Origin: Planctomycetota bacterium
GTDB taxonomy: Bacteria > Planctomycetota > Phycisphaerae > WQYP01
DNA length: 9,605 bases
Assembly (NCBI GenBank): GCA_021809365.1
Contig: JAKBAC010000132.1
Location: 1 to 9,605 of the forward strand
Reading direction: 5' to 3'
Of this stretch, positions 1 to 6,401 are shown piece by piece. Numbering within the stretch: the first letter of the stretch is position 1; every line of letters starts with the position of its first letter. A program made the position numbers and the translations under genes. The notes under the pieces are model-generated. The model was not told where the DNA came from and made no database searches. It worked only from the letters and a program-made list of their open reading frames with translations.

Positions 1-4
1 AAAA

Positions 5-742
5 TCAGATTCCCGCGCCCTGATCCAGGTGGATGCCGCACTCCTTTTTCTCCGTGCCCGCCCACCGCCCGCTGCGCTGATCCTCATGAGCCGCCACGGG
101 CCGCGTGCAGGTTTCCGGATTGCACCCGATGGAGTTGTAACCCTGTTTCCAGAGCGGATGGTAAGGCAGATCGTGCCGCTTCATGTACTGATGAACATCG
201 CGGTTTGTCCACGCCAGCAACGGTGAAATCGCCCAGCAGTTGACCCGGGAATTCCATTCCACGGGCAGCATTCTGGCGCGATGATCGGATTGATGGGCGC
301 GAACGCCGCGCAGCCATGCCGTCGGCGCCAATTCCCGCATCGCCCGGTCAAAGACTTCATTTTTATTGGCGGCGCAGCACGCCTCCACATTTTGCCGCAC
401 GCGCGGGTCCGGCTCCCCATGGACGGTCAGCCATACCAGCGGATCGTTGCGGGTGTGATATTCCAGCACATGGAGATCAAAGCGTTTCCGCATCTCCTCC
501 ATAAACGCCAGGGTCTCCGGAAACAGATACCCCGTATTGACCAGCACGATGGGAATATCCGGACGAACCGCAATCGCCAGATGAATCAAACACATACTTT
601 CCGCGCCGAAACTGCTGGTCATGACCAGGCCCGCGCCGAAGGTGTCCGCAGCCCAACGCACCAGTTCAGCCGGATCGCGGCCATGAAAATCGGCATTAAT
701 TTTTCCGGCATCAATTACCGGTGCCGCGATGGAAGTACTCAT
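5..742 (-). CDS. cysH: Phosphoadenylyl-/adenylyl-sulfate reductase (CysH), Fe-S type
   Basis: A 245-residue cytoplasmic enzyme reducing activated sulfate (PAPS or APS) to sulfite with thioredoxin or glutaredoxin as donor. Visible motifs are the nucleotide-binding SSFGAES at residues 43-49, the pair C122-C123, a second pair C207/C212 in IGCNPETCTRP, and the C-terminal catalytic KKECGIH with C235. The CC plus C...C set is the mark of 4Fe-4S (APS-type) reductases; E. coli-type PAPS reductases lack it. Oddly, the second pair is C-X4-C, where the family I know has C-X2-C; I re-read the bases and the two extra codons are real. Length is normal for the family. The ATG at 740-742 overlaps the stop of the upstream PHP gene (ATGA), so the two are probably translationally coupled. 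Being in an operon with cysC and a PAP phosphatase favours PAPS as a substrate, while the Fe-S motif favours APS; dual use is possible. The family call is firm, substrate preference is not. Confidence 0.95.
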   Translation of the reverse strand: MSTSIAAPVIDAGKINADFHGRDPAELVRWAADTFGAGLVMTSSFGAESMCLIHLAIAVRPDIPIVLVNTGYLFPETLAFMEEMRKRFDLHVLEYHTRNDPLVWLTVHGEPDPRVRQNVEACCAANKNEVFDRAMRELAPTAWLRGVRAHQSDHRARMLPVEWNSRVNCWAISPLLAWTNRDVHQYMKRHDLPYHPLWKQGYNSIGCNPETCTRPVAAHEDQRSGRWAGTEKKECGIHLDQGAGI

Positions 743-1653
743 GCTGTCAACTCCGCCGATCGTCCGGGACGCCGCTCCCGCCAGGCCTGTTCCAACTGAT
801 CCAGATATTCCACCGGCACGCGCACATTGTTGCGGCCCAATCCCAGCGCAATATCCGGCTTGGGCGTGCCATGAAAATCAGATCCGCCCGTTGTTACAAG
901 GTTATAGCGGCGAGCCAATTCGCCGAACAATTGCCGATCCTGCGGGCGATGATCGCTGTGCCACACCTCAATACCATCCAGTCCCGCCTCCACCAGATTG
1001 GCAATCAGATGTTGCAGCTCCGCGGGATTGCCGGTGCGCAATTGCACCGGATGCGCCAGCACGGCCAATCCACCCGCGGCATGAATGCACTCGAGCGCCT
1101 GCCGGGGTGTGAGGCGTTCTTTGTCAAAGTACGCCGCGCCGGTCGTACCCAGATAAACATCAAACGCCTGCTTGACGGAACTTACGCAGCGGGCCTCCAC
1201 CATCGCCTGGGCGATATGGGGTCGGCCCAGCACAATCGCCCGGCCATCCGTGGATCCGCGCCGGGCGATTTCCCGCACCTGTTCCAGGGTGATCGGGCAG
1301 CCCAATTCATTGAGCCGCGCGATGATCCGCGGATTGCGATTATTCCGCCCCTCCAGCAGAATATCACTCATGCGTTGCAGCCCCGCTGATTCCGGATCAA
1401 TGTAATATCCCAGTATGTGCATCGTGCCCGGATGCGGATATTCCGCGGATATTTCGATCCCGGGCACAAAACGCAAACCAATTGTCGCGGCGTGCGCCCG
1501 GGCTTCCAGCAGGCCGTTGCCGCTGTCATGGTCAGTCAGAGCCAGGCCGACAAGTCCCGCGTCCCTGGCGCTGTTGACCAGTTGCGTGGGCGTCAATGTG
1601 CCGTCGCTGGCGGTGGAATGGGTGTGCAAATCCACATATTCAATTTCGCTCAT
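739..1653 (-). CDS. PHP-domain phosphatase, probable 3',5'-nucleoside bisphosphate (PAP) phosphatase
   Basis: A 304-residue PHP-family metal-dependent phosphoesterase. Metal-ligand motifs appear in order: DLHTHS (H10, H12), SDG (D17), TDHD (D41, H42), PGIEIS (E67), MHILGYY (H79), GRPHIA (H146), AHP (H201) and GGSDFHG (D259, H261). Length and motif order match the YciV/TrpH-type branch, whose characterised members remove the 3'-phosphate from 3',5'-nucleoside bisphosphates such as PAP, and in E. coli also act on short RNA 5' ends. The gene sits between cysC, which makes PAPS, and cysH, whose PAPS-dependent reaction releases PAP; I therefore infer PAP removal in sulfate assimilation, in place of CysQ. 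The reading frame is open further upstream to about 1980, but that stretch lies over cysC. The ATG at 1651-1653 is chosen because it follows GGAGTTGGAG at normal spacing, lies just after the cysC stop (1658), and begins directly with the PHP motif. It overlaps cysH by 4 bp. Confidence 0.9.
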   Translation of the reverse strand: MSEIEYVDLHTHSTASDGTLTPTQLVNSARDAGLVGLALTDHDSGNGLLEARAHAATIGLRFVPGIEISAEYPHPGTMHILGYYIDPESAGLQRMSDILLEGRNNRNPRIIARLNELGCPITLEQVREIARRGSTDGRAIVLGRPHIAQAMVEARCVSSVKQAFDVYLGTTGAAYFDKERLTPRQALECIHAAGGLAVLAHPVQLRTGNPAELQHLIANLVEAGLDGIEVWHSDHRPQDRQLFGELARRYNLVTTGGSDFHGTPKPDIALGLGRNNVRVPVEYLDQLEQAWRERRPGRSAELTA

Positions 1654-1657
1654 CGTG

Positions 1658-2287
1658 TTACTCCAACTCCATGAGTCGCCCGTGTTGACGTAAATAATTG
1701 AAAACGGTTTCCACCGATTGCTGCGCCGATTGTTGATCCGACCGCAGATGAAGTTCCGGATGTTCCGGCGCTTCATACGGCGCATCAACGCCGGTGAAAC
1801 CAAGGGGCTTGCCCGCGGCCACCGCAGCGCGGGCTTTTTTGTACAATCCCTTGGGATCGCGTTTTTCGCAGACTTCCACCGGGGCATCGACAAACACTTC
1901 CACAAATTCATCCGGCCCGACCAGGTGTCGCACCCGTCGGCGATCCGCGGCATAAGGGCTGATGAAACTCGCGATGACAATCAACCCCGCATCGGCCAGC
2001 AGCCGGGCCAATTCTCCGGCCCGCCTGATATTCTCCACCCGATCTTCCGGCGAAAAGCCCAGATCACTGTTGAGGCCATGCCTTAAGTTATCCCCATCAA
2101 GCACATACGACGGATGACCGGCTGAAATCAAAGCATGTTCTAAGGCCACGGCAATCGTGGACTTCCCGCATCCGGACAGGCCCGTGAGCCAGACAATGCA
2201 AGGGCGATTATGCGTGGCGGACGCGCGCAGTTGCGGCGTAATTTTTGAGGGATGCCAGGTAATGTTTGTCGCTTTTATTTCAGCCAT
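1658..2287 (-). CDS. cysC: Adenylyl-sulfate (APS) kinase
   Basis: A 209-residue cytoplasmic kinase phosphorylating APS at the 3'-OH to give PAPS. Motifs, numbered from the chosen start: NITWH at 8-12 (family N-terminal signature), Walker A GLSGCGKST at 36-44, DGDNLRHGL at 64-72, ENIRR at 85-89, FISPY at 108-112, the substrate-lid motif DPKGLYKKAR at 144-153, and FTGVDAPYEAP at 164-174. It is close in length to E. coli CysC (about 200 residues) and seems complete. The frame is open to a TTG at 2323, but I prefer ATG 2285-2287: it gives the family's usual N-terminus and has AAGGA upstream, though at a rather long spacing. It is the first gene of the cysC-PHP-cysH operon, separated by 4 bp from the PHP gene. 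No ATP sulfurylase (cysDN or sat) is visible, so that step must be encoded elsewhere. Confidence 0.95.
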   Translation of the reverse strand: MAEIKATNITWHPSKITPQLRASATHNRPCIVWLTGLSGCGKSTIAVALEHALISAGHPSYVLDGDNLRHGLNSDLGFSPEDRVENIRRAGELARLLADAGLIVIASFISPYAADRRRVRHLVGPDEFVEVFVDAPVEVCEKRDPKGLYKKARAAVAAGKPLGFTGVDAPYEAPEHPELHLRSDQQSAQQSVETVFNYLRQHGRLMELE

Positions 2288-2344
2288 CGCCGCACAAATA
2301 TCCTTAACGATTCCAATTACCAATCAACCGTACCGTCATTCATT

Positions 2345-2372
2345 ACACACAACACCTACCGTTTAAGTGTGT
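2345..2372 (-). promoter_or_regulatory. Inverted repeat at the predicted cysC transcript start
   Basis: ACACAC (2345-2350) and GTGTGT (2367-2372) form a 6-bp inverted repeat with a 16-nt centre, just downstream of the predicted -10. It could be an operator or a leader hairpin that tunes the sulfate genes. The arms are simple dinucleotide repeats, so chance is a real alternative. Confidence 0.2.
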
Positions 2373-2377
2373 GATCC

Positions 2378-2406
2378 ATAATACGCGCAGCAGCGTACAA
2401 ATTCAA
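2378..2406 (-). promoter_or_regulatory. Predicted sigma70-type promoter of the cysC operon
   Basis: On the minus strand, TTGAAT (2406-2401) and TATTAT (2383-2378) are separated by exactly 17 bp, a near-consensus -35/-10 pair. It lies about 90 bp upstream of the cysC ATG, in the 158-bp gap between the glycosidase and cysC, and points toward cysC. It implies a leader of roughly 80 nt. Prediction from sequence only. Confidence 0.6.
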
Positions 2407-2445
2407 GTTATACCGCGCAGGGCATGATTTGCTCATCTGACCGCA

Positions 2446-5400
2446 TTATTTTGTCCGCAGCCGGACGCGCCAGCGGCTCGCCAGGCGCTCGATGACCAAG
2501 TGCGTATGGGCCGGGGATTTTCCTTCTTCATCGGATACCGTAAGCGTATTGGTTCCGGATTGCAGGTAGCAGGATGGAATGTACACGCCCATGGGCATGA
2601 CCGTGTCGGGATAATGCCCCAGGTTGTGTCCGTTGAGCCACATATACCCGCCTGTTAAATTCCCCCAGGCCACGCGCAAAACGGCATGGGCCTGATAACC
2701 GCCCGCCCCCGGATGCCATTGAAATGTTGTGCGATAAAAGCAGGGAACATCCGGCGCGTGTTGCAAATCCGTCCAGCCTTTGTCGGCCCAGGGGGATCCC
2801 ATGCCGCCGCGCATCCGCCAATTCTTAATATCGCCTCCGCCGGCCGATTCCAGGCGCGATACGTTCAATGCAATATTTCCCAGACTCCGAGTTTTATTGG
2901 CGGGCAGCAGGATACTGATGGTATTGGGCTGCTTTCCATACCAGAAGGTCAGCATCGCCTGCGCCAAGTCATGTCCCACCGCACGCATACGAATCCGTCC
3001 CGAGTCAAAGCAGACAAATGCGTTCGCACGTGCATGGGACCACGACAACACCAGATGATCGGCGTTGATCGCCGGCAGTTTCGCCCGCAGCCAGATCATA
3101 CCGGTCATCTTGGAATCGGGAAGAATCGGGCCTTTTAGATCCTGCCAGGGCGTTCCCCGCATATCGGATAACACATGCACCATGGCTGCCGCTTTTGGCT
3201 CATGGAGGTAGCGATAGCGCCAGTTGCTGACCGCCAATTGATTGGTCACCAGATGGAACAGCGCCACCGACCCACGGATTCCCATGGCACCGACGCTGTG
3301 ATACGGGCCGACATATCTCCATAATTTCGGACGGCCAAACGCACTGGCCATAATCGCCAGCGAATTATCACCCGCATTAAGCGGAACATCCACCGCCTTG
3401 CCGGCACCCGCCGCCACGAGTTTGCCATTGACGAAAATGTCCGCGGTGTCCTTCAGATATGAAAACACCAGGCGGTATGAGCCGGCGGCGGAAACATGCA
3501 CCGTGCTGCGATACCACTGATGCAGCCCGGCGTAATCCCCCACCCCCATCTGCTCCGGATGCGCCGCGGCAATCCATGTCTTGTCATCATAATCCGGTCT
3601 GGCCGGCCCATCGGCCGGCCACACTTGCCAGGATGCCAGGGTCGGAACGCTCCAGCTTGCCGATTTACTGATTGTTGATCCATCCGGCGGATCGGCCACC
3701 GTCGGCACGGTGGAATCGCCGAAATAAATACTGGCCGCCGGTACCGGCGCGCCCAGAGGCGTCCGCGTCGCCAGCCAGATGTGACCATGTTGAATGCCGC
3801 CCCTGCTGACATAATCCGGCCCGCAAACCAAGGCCGGCTTACCGTCAATGCGCAAAAACCATGTGCGGCGCATCATGGCCCGGCTTTCCACAAATATCCG
3901 CAGTGTTTTGCCATCCGCGGTAATTGTATAAATATCCGGCCCCTGCGTGGGCACCTTGACGCGCAGGGTTCTTATCCCCGCCGCGGTGGTGGAAGTTGTA
4001 AATGCTTTGGAAGCAGCCGCGATGGTTCCAGTTGTGCCGATGCTCAATGTAACCTCCGATGCCGGAGACCCGTAGGTCACCAGCGTGGTGGCGGCACCCT
4101 GCTTGAATATGCCGAAAATGCGCCCACAACCGCGGCGCAACGTGAAGGTACTATTGATGGCAAAATTCTCTATCAACGGAAAAATATGCCCGCCAGCAAT
4201 TATCTGGGGACAACCACCAGGAACGTTCACCGTGACCGGCCCGGAAGTCAGATTCTGAAGAAAAATAATATTGCCATGCGGACTTTTCCGCTCAAATACA
4301 CGAATGCCCGGAGTCGGCATACGTTTGAGATGGCGAACATTGATGCTGGTTTCCAGAATCCGCTGAAAACTTCGGGCGAAATAATTGGCCGTCTTGTAGA
4401 TGTAATACAGTGGCCGCAAATCACCCGCCGGGCCGATCGGTGCGCCAAAGTCATACGTAGGCCCGGTGGAATGATCCACATAGGAAGATGGCGTGACGCC
4501 ACCGGCCGCCATATACGCGTCGTAGCCGTTGCCGCCATAAGCGATGACATGCCACATCGCCTGCCTCGCCAGATCGCGTAAGTAGGGCGGATGCGTGCGA
4601 TAGATGGTATACCAACCGGTCCACATTTCGGTGGTGAACCACGGGCACACGCGGCCTTTCGTGCTCCACGGTTCCGGGCCGGCGGGGCTGCTGCCATGAT
4701 GCATTCCGCTGAAAAACATCGGCACATCCAGCCCCATGGCGCGCGCTTTGCCATACAGATATTTGTAGTAACCATTCGGTAATACATCGCCCCAGCCCGC
4801 CGCATCCTCATTTTCCAATTGCACCATCAGCACCGGTCCGCCCCGGCTGATCTGATTGGCGGCCACGATCGGCAGCAGTTTGTCAAAATAAGCGTTGAGT
4901 GCATTGATAAACGGCTTGTCATCGTCGCGCACCGCCAGGCCGGGAATAAACCGCAGCCACACCGGCCAGCCGCCCTGACTCCACTCGCTGTTGCAAAATG
5001 GGCCTACCCGTAAAATGGCATAAAATCCCATGCGCCGGGCCAGGTGCAGAAACGCCGCCAGATTGTGCCGTCCTTTGAAATTAAAAACGCCCTGATGTCT
5101 TTCCTGGTAGCTCCAGAAAATATAAGTCTGTACGGTATTAAACCCGGCCCGCTTCATTTTCCGCAGGCGATTCGCCCATAACGCCCGCGGCACGCGCGCG
5201 TAGTGCAGGCTCCCTGAAGCGATAAATACCCGCCGACCATCAATGAGAAATCCTCTGCCGTCATAATTGATGGAGGATTTGGCCGCCGCCGTCGGTGGAA
5301 ACATCCCCACATTCATTGGATTCCAGGCCAGCGCCGGTTTTACGACCGCCGAAAATAAAATCATGACCATCAGCATCGGCAAGAGACCCGCGCAGAGATG

Positions 5401-5574
5401 ATGATGGCCGCGCGATCTGGACTTGATCCAAAGAATTCTCAATGGCAAACATCCGTTTGTCGGAAAGCTCCGGGTGTTTCCGCCTTTGCAGTTGTACATG
5501 CAAACATTCCAGTCAAAGCCGCACGGCAACACCGGCGGGGCGGGACAATAAATCCGTACCATGCCATGCCCCAT
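2446..5574 (-). CDS. Secreted beta-galactosidase, glycoside hydrolase family 35
   Basis: About 1042 residues from the chosen ATG (5574). Residues about 60-78 are hydrophobic and followed by KPALA-W at 79-84, which looks like a type I signal peptidase site, so export is likely. The GH35 TIM barrel follows: YDGRGFLIDGRR, SGSLHYARVP, WSYQE, GPFCNSEWSQGGWPVWL, then GGPVLMVQLENED, whose second Glu (about E256) is the expected acid/base, and TTEMWTGW, whose Glu (about E316) is the expected nucleophile. ENED replaces the usual ENEY/ENEF-G. The remaining 600-odd residues are beta-rich and end in jelly-roll motifs (GGYMWLNGHNLGHYP, MGVYIPSCYL), as in long fungal-type GH35 enzymes. The likely role is release of terminal beta-galactose from plant or algal glycans. 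The start is uncertain: the frame is open to 5721 through repeat-like DNA; ATG 5572-5574 follows AGGGG; a TTG at 5440-5442 would give a more usual 39-residue signal peptide. It appears to be monocistronic. Confidence 0.92.
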   Translation of the reverse strand: MGHGMVRIYCPAPPVLPCGFDWNVCMYNCKGGNTRSFPTNGCLPLRILWIKSRSRGHHHLCAGLLPMLMVMILFSAVVKPALAWNPMNVGMFPPTAAAKSSINYDGRGFLIDGRRVFIASGSLHYARVPRALWANRLRKMKRAGFNTVQTYIFWSYQERHQGVFNFKGRHNLAAFLHLARRMGFYAILRVGPFCNSEWSQGGWPVWLRFIPGLAVRDDDKPFINALNAYFDKLLPIVAANQISRGGPVLMVQLENEDAAGWGDVLPNGYYKYLYGKARAMGLDVPMFFSGMHHGSSPAGPEPWSTKGRVCPWFTTEMWTGWYTIYRTHPPYLRDLARQAMWHVIAYGGNGYDAYMAAGGVTPSSYVDHSTGPTYDFGAPIGPAGDLRPLYYIYKTANYFARSFQRILETSINVRHLKRMPTPGIRVFERKSPHGNIIFLQNLTSGPVTVNVPGGCPQIIAGGHIFPLIENFAINSTFTLRRGCGRIFGIFKQGAATTLVTYGSPASEVTLSIGTTGTIAAASKAFTTSTTAAGIRTLRVKVPTQGPDIYTITADGKTLRIFVESRAMMRRTWFLRIDGKPALVCGPDYVSRGGIQHGHIWLATRTPLGAPVPAASIYFGDSTVPTVADPPDGSTISKSASWSVPTLASWQVWPADGPARPDYDDKTWIAAAHPEQMGVGDYAGLHQWYRSTVHVSAAGSYRLVFSYLKDTADIFVNGKLVAAGAGKAVDVPLNAGDNSLAIMASAFGRPKLWRYVGPYHSVGAMGIRGSVALFHLVTNQLAVSNWRYRYLHEPKAAAMVHVLSDMRGTPWQDLKGPILPDSKMTGMIWLRAKLPAINADHLVLSWSHARANAFVCFDSGRIRMRAVGHDLAQAMLTFWYGKQPNTISILLPANKTRSLGNIALNVSRLESAGGGDIKNWRMRGGMGSPWADKGWTDLQHAPDVPCFYRTTFQWHPGAGGYQAHAVLRVAWGNLTGGYMWLNGHNLGHYPDTVMPMGVYIPSCYLQSGTNTLTVSDEEGKSPAHTHLVIERLASRWRVRLRTK

Positions 5575-5617
5575 CAGCACACCCCTAGTGTATGGGTATA
5601 ACGTCCGAACGAAAAGT

Positions 5618-5634
5618 ATGTTGCGGCACAACAT
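5618..5634. promoter_or_regulatory. 17-bp palindrome, possible operator of the GH35 gene
   Basis: ATGTTGTGCCGCAACAT read on the minus strand: perfect 6-bp arms around a 5-bp centre. It lies 44-60 bp upstream of the chosen GH35 ATG, in the stretch where a promoter would be expected (TTATACC and CATACACT lie between). Size and symmetry suit a dimeric repressor of the LacI or GntR type that senses a sugar. No repressor gene is present, so the link is inference. Confidence 0.35.
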
Positions 5635-5651
5635 CGCCGAAGGGCGGGGTA

Positions 5652-5702
5652 GCCGCTGCGGCGGCTGGAGCAGGTGAACATTAGAGAGTTGAGCAGTAGA
5701 GC
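5652..5702 (+). repeat. Dispersed repeat R1, copy 1 (51 bp)
   Basis: A 51-bp module starting GCCGCTGCGGCGGCTGGAG and ending GAGTTGAGCAGTAGAGC. It is repeated at 5785-5835 with one mismatch, and its GAGCAGGTGAACAGTAGAGC core recurs near 6020-6039. It sits upstream of the GH35 gene. Part of the GH35 frame runs through it, but nothing in it looks like protein. Confidence 0.85.
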
Positions 5703-5746
5703 GCATAAGGCTGGAACTCAAGAAATGCTATCGCAGGATGAGGCAA

Positions 5747-5796
5747 CCCCCTGCGGTCTACTTTCTATTTTCTACTTTCAAGGTGCCGCTGCGGCG
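5747..5796 (+). repeat. Dispersed repeat R2, copy 1 (50 bp)
   Basis: A 50-bp module beginning CCCCCTGCGGTC, running through a CTATTTTCTACTTTC tract and ending GCCGCTGCGGCG. It recurs at 6086-6135 with a single mismatch. Its last 12 bases are also the first 12 of R1 copy 2, so the modules are joined end to end. Confidence 0.85.
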
Positions 5797-5835
5797 GCTG
5801 GAGCAGGTGAACAGTAGAGAGTTGAGCAGTAGAGC
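5785..5835 (+). repeat. Dispersed repeat R1, copy 2
   Basis: Second copy of the 51-bp module at 5652-5702, with one difference (GTAG for TTAG). It overlaps the end of R2 copy 1 by 12 bp. Confidence 0.85.
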
Positions 5836-5836
5836 A

Positions 5837-5856
5837 AATCGGGCCGCGACCCGATT
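5837..5856. repeat. Small hairpin with 7-bp arms
   Basis: AATCGGG and CCCGATT flank a 6-nt centre (CCGCGA), forming a perfect 7-bp stem directly after R1 copy 2. No T-run follows, so a terminator is unlikely; it may be a REP-like unit. Confidence 0.4.
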
Positions 5857-5869
5857 AGAGCAGGTGTGG

Positions 5870-5929
5870 GAACAACGAACAACAGGGCGCTGCGCTTAAC
5901 GAGCAACGAGCAACGAGTAACGAACAACG
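5870..5929 (+). repeat. AACGA(G/A)CA short tandem repeat tract
   Basis: A run of AACGAGC / AACGAGT / AACGAAC heptamers, best developed at 5898-5929, with a shorter stretch before it interrupted by GGGCGCTGCGCTT. The units vary in sequence and have no unique spacers, so this is not a CRISPR array. The tract is open on the minus strand, but the peptide is just repeated SLLV-type residues. Confidence 0.75.
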
Positions 5930-5955
5930 GGGGGCACTGCGACGACGACGGGGTT

Positions 5956-5979
5956 AACCGCAAACAAAGGACGCAAAGG
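5956..5979 (+). repeat. AACCGCAAAGG-ACGCAAAGG family repeat, copy 1
   Basis: Units of the form CGCAAAGG in AACCGCAAACAAAGGACGCAAAGG-like order. A related copy lies at 6147-6176 and an inverted one at 9393-9416. Such motifs occur as dispersed intergenic repeats in several environmental bacterial lineages (from memory). Confidence 0.65.
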
Positions 5980-5982
5980 GCC

Positions 5983-6013
5983 GACGACCATATTTACCAC
6001 GAGGTAGCGGAGG
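5983..6013 (+). repeat. Dispersed repeat R3, copy 1 (31 bp)
   Basis: A 31-bp module with the core TATTTACCACGAGGTAG followed by CGGAGG. It recurs exactly 200 bp downstream (6183-6213) with two mismatches. Confidence 0.75.
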
Positions 6014-6085
6014 AACGCAGAGCAGGTGAACAGTAGAGCAAATTCGGCTAAAGCAAGAGGATAGGCTGTCGCCAACAATGCAGCG

Positions 6086-6135
6086 CCCCCTGCGGTCAAC
6101 TTTCTATTTTCTACTTTCAAGGTGCCGCTGCGGCG
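6086..6135 (+). repeat. Dispersed repeat R2, copy 2
   Basis: Second copy of the 50-bp module at 5747-5796, 49 of 50 bases identical. After the shared GCCGCTGCGGCG end it continues into a GACGAC-rich tract instead of R1, so the modules are shuffled and not a simple tandem duplication. Confidence 0.85.
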
Positions 6136-6146
6136 ACGACGGGCGT

Positions 6147-6176
6147 AAACCGCAAAGGGGCGTAAGAACGCAAAGG
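6147..6176 (+). repeat. AACCGCAAAGG family repeat, copy 2
   Basis: AAACCGCAAAGG, then a short spacer, then GAACGCAAAGG: a variant of the unit at 5956-5979. It is followed by GACGACGACG and R3 copy 2, the same module order as at 5956-6013. Confidence 0.65.
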
Positions 6177-6182
6177 GGTGAC

Positions 6183-6213
6183 GACGACGATATTTACCAC
6201 GAGGTAGGGGAGG
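6183..6213 (+). repeat. Dispersed repeat R3, copy 2
   Basis: Second copy of the TATTTACCACGAGGTAG module, with two mismatches to 5983-6013. It is followed by GTAAACGGAGG, a further degenerate unit. Confidence 0.75.
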
Positions 6214-6238
6214 TAAACGGAGGAAACGACGACGAGGA

Positions 6239-6268
6239 GCCACAGAGGCCACAGAGATCACAGAGATG
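6239..6268 (+). repeat. CCACAGAG / TCACAGAG tandem repeat
   Basis: Three imperfect 9-10 bp units (GCCACAGAG, GCCACAGAG, ATCACAGAG) in a row. A single inverted partner, GCCTCTGTG, occurs near 9490. Low-complexity intergenic DNA with no coding character. Confidence 0.65.
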
Positions 6269-6331
6269 CGACGCGACGACGACCTCGGCGACGATAATTG
6301 CCACGACGTAACAGATTGTGACCTGATGTTT

Positions 6332-6357
6332 AGCGGGCGAGGCGGCCTCGCCGCGCT
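6332..6357. repeat. GC-rich hairpin next to element A
   Basis: AGCGGGCGAGG and CCTCGCCGCGCT pair around a 3-nt loop (CGG) with one bulged G, giving an 11-bp GC-rich stem. It ends 16 bp before the left inverted repeat of the RAYT-derived element. No T-tract follows, so I read it as a REP-like palindrome and not a Rho-independent terminator. Confidence 0.5.
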
Positions 6358-6401
6358 TCAGGGATGAATGTGCTATGGACATCTGCCTATTAATGCGGAG
6401 T

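Noticed and set aside
721..1389. Plus-strand open frame of 222 codons
   Set aside because: It lies antisense over the PHP phosphatase, whose metal motifs are all intact; the plus-strand peptide shows no domain and has no ribosome site.
1654..1980. N-terminal extension of the PHP frame
   Set aside because: This part overlaps cysC in another frame and reads as a shadow peptide. The PHP domain begins right after ATG 1653, which has a ribosome site.
2288..2323. TTG start giving a 221-residue CysC
   Set aside because: The extra 12 residues are not typical of CysC; the ATG at 2287 gives the usual N-terminus.
3781..4581. Plus-strand open frame of 266 codons inside the GH35 gene
   Set aside because: It is antisense to a well-supported glycosidase and shows no recognisable domain.
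5870..5929. CRISPR-like array of AACGAGC units
   Set aside because: Units are 7 bp, contiguous and variable, with no unique spacers and no cas genes.
5896..6261. Minus-strand open frame of 121 codons
   Set aside because: It is built entirely from the intergenic repeats (Arg-rich and SLLV-type residues) and has no coding character.
6332..6357. Rho-independent terminator
   Set aside because: The stem is strong but no U-tract follows on either strand, and no gene ends next to it.
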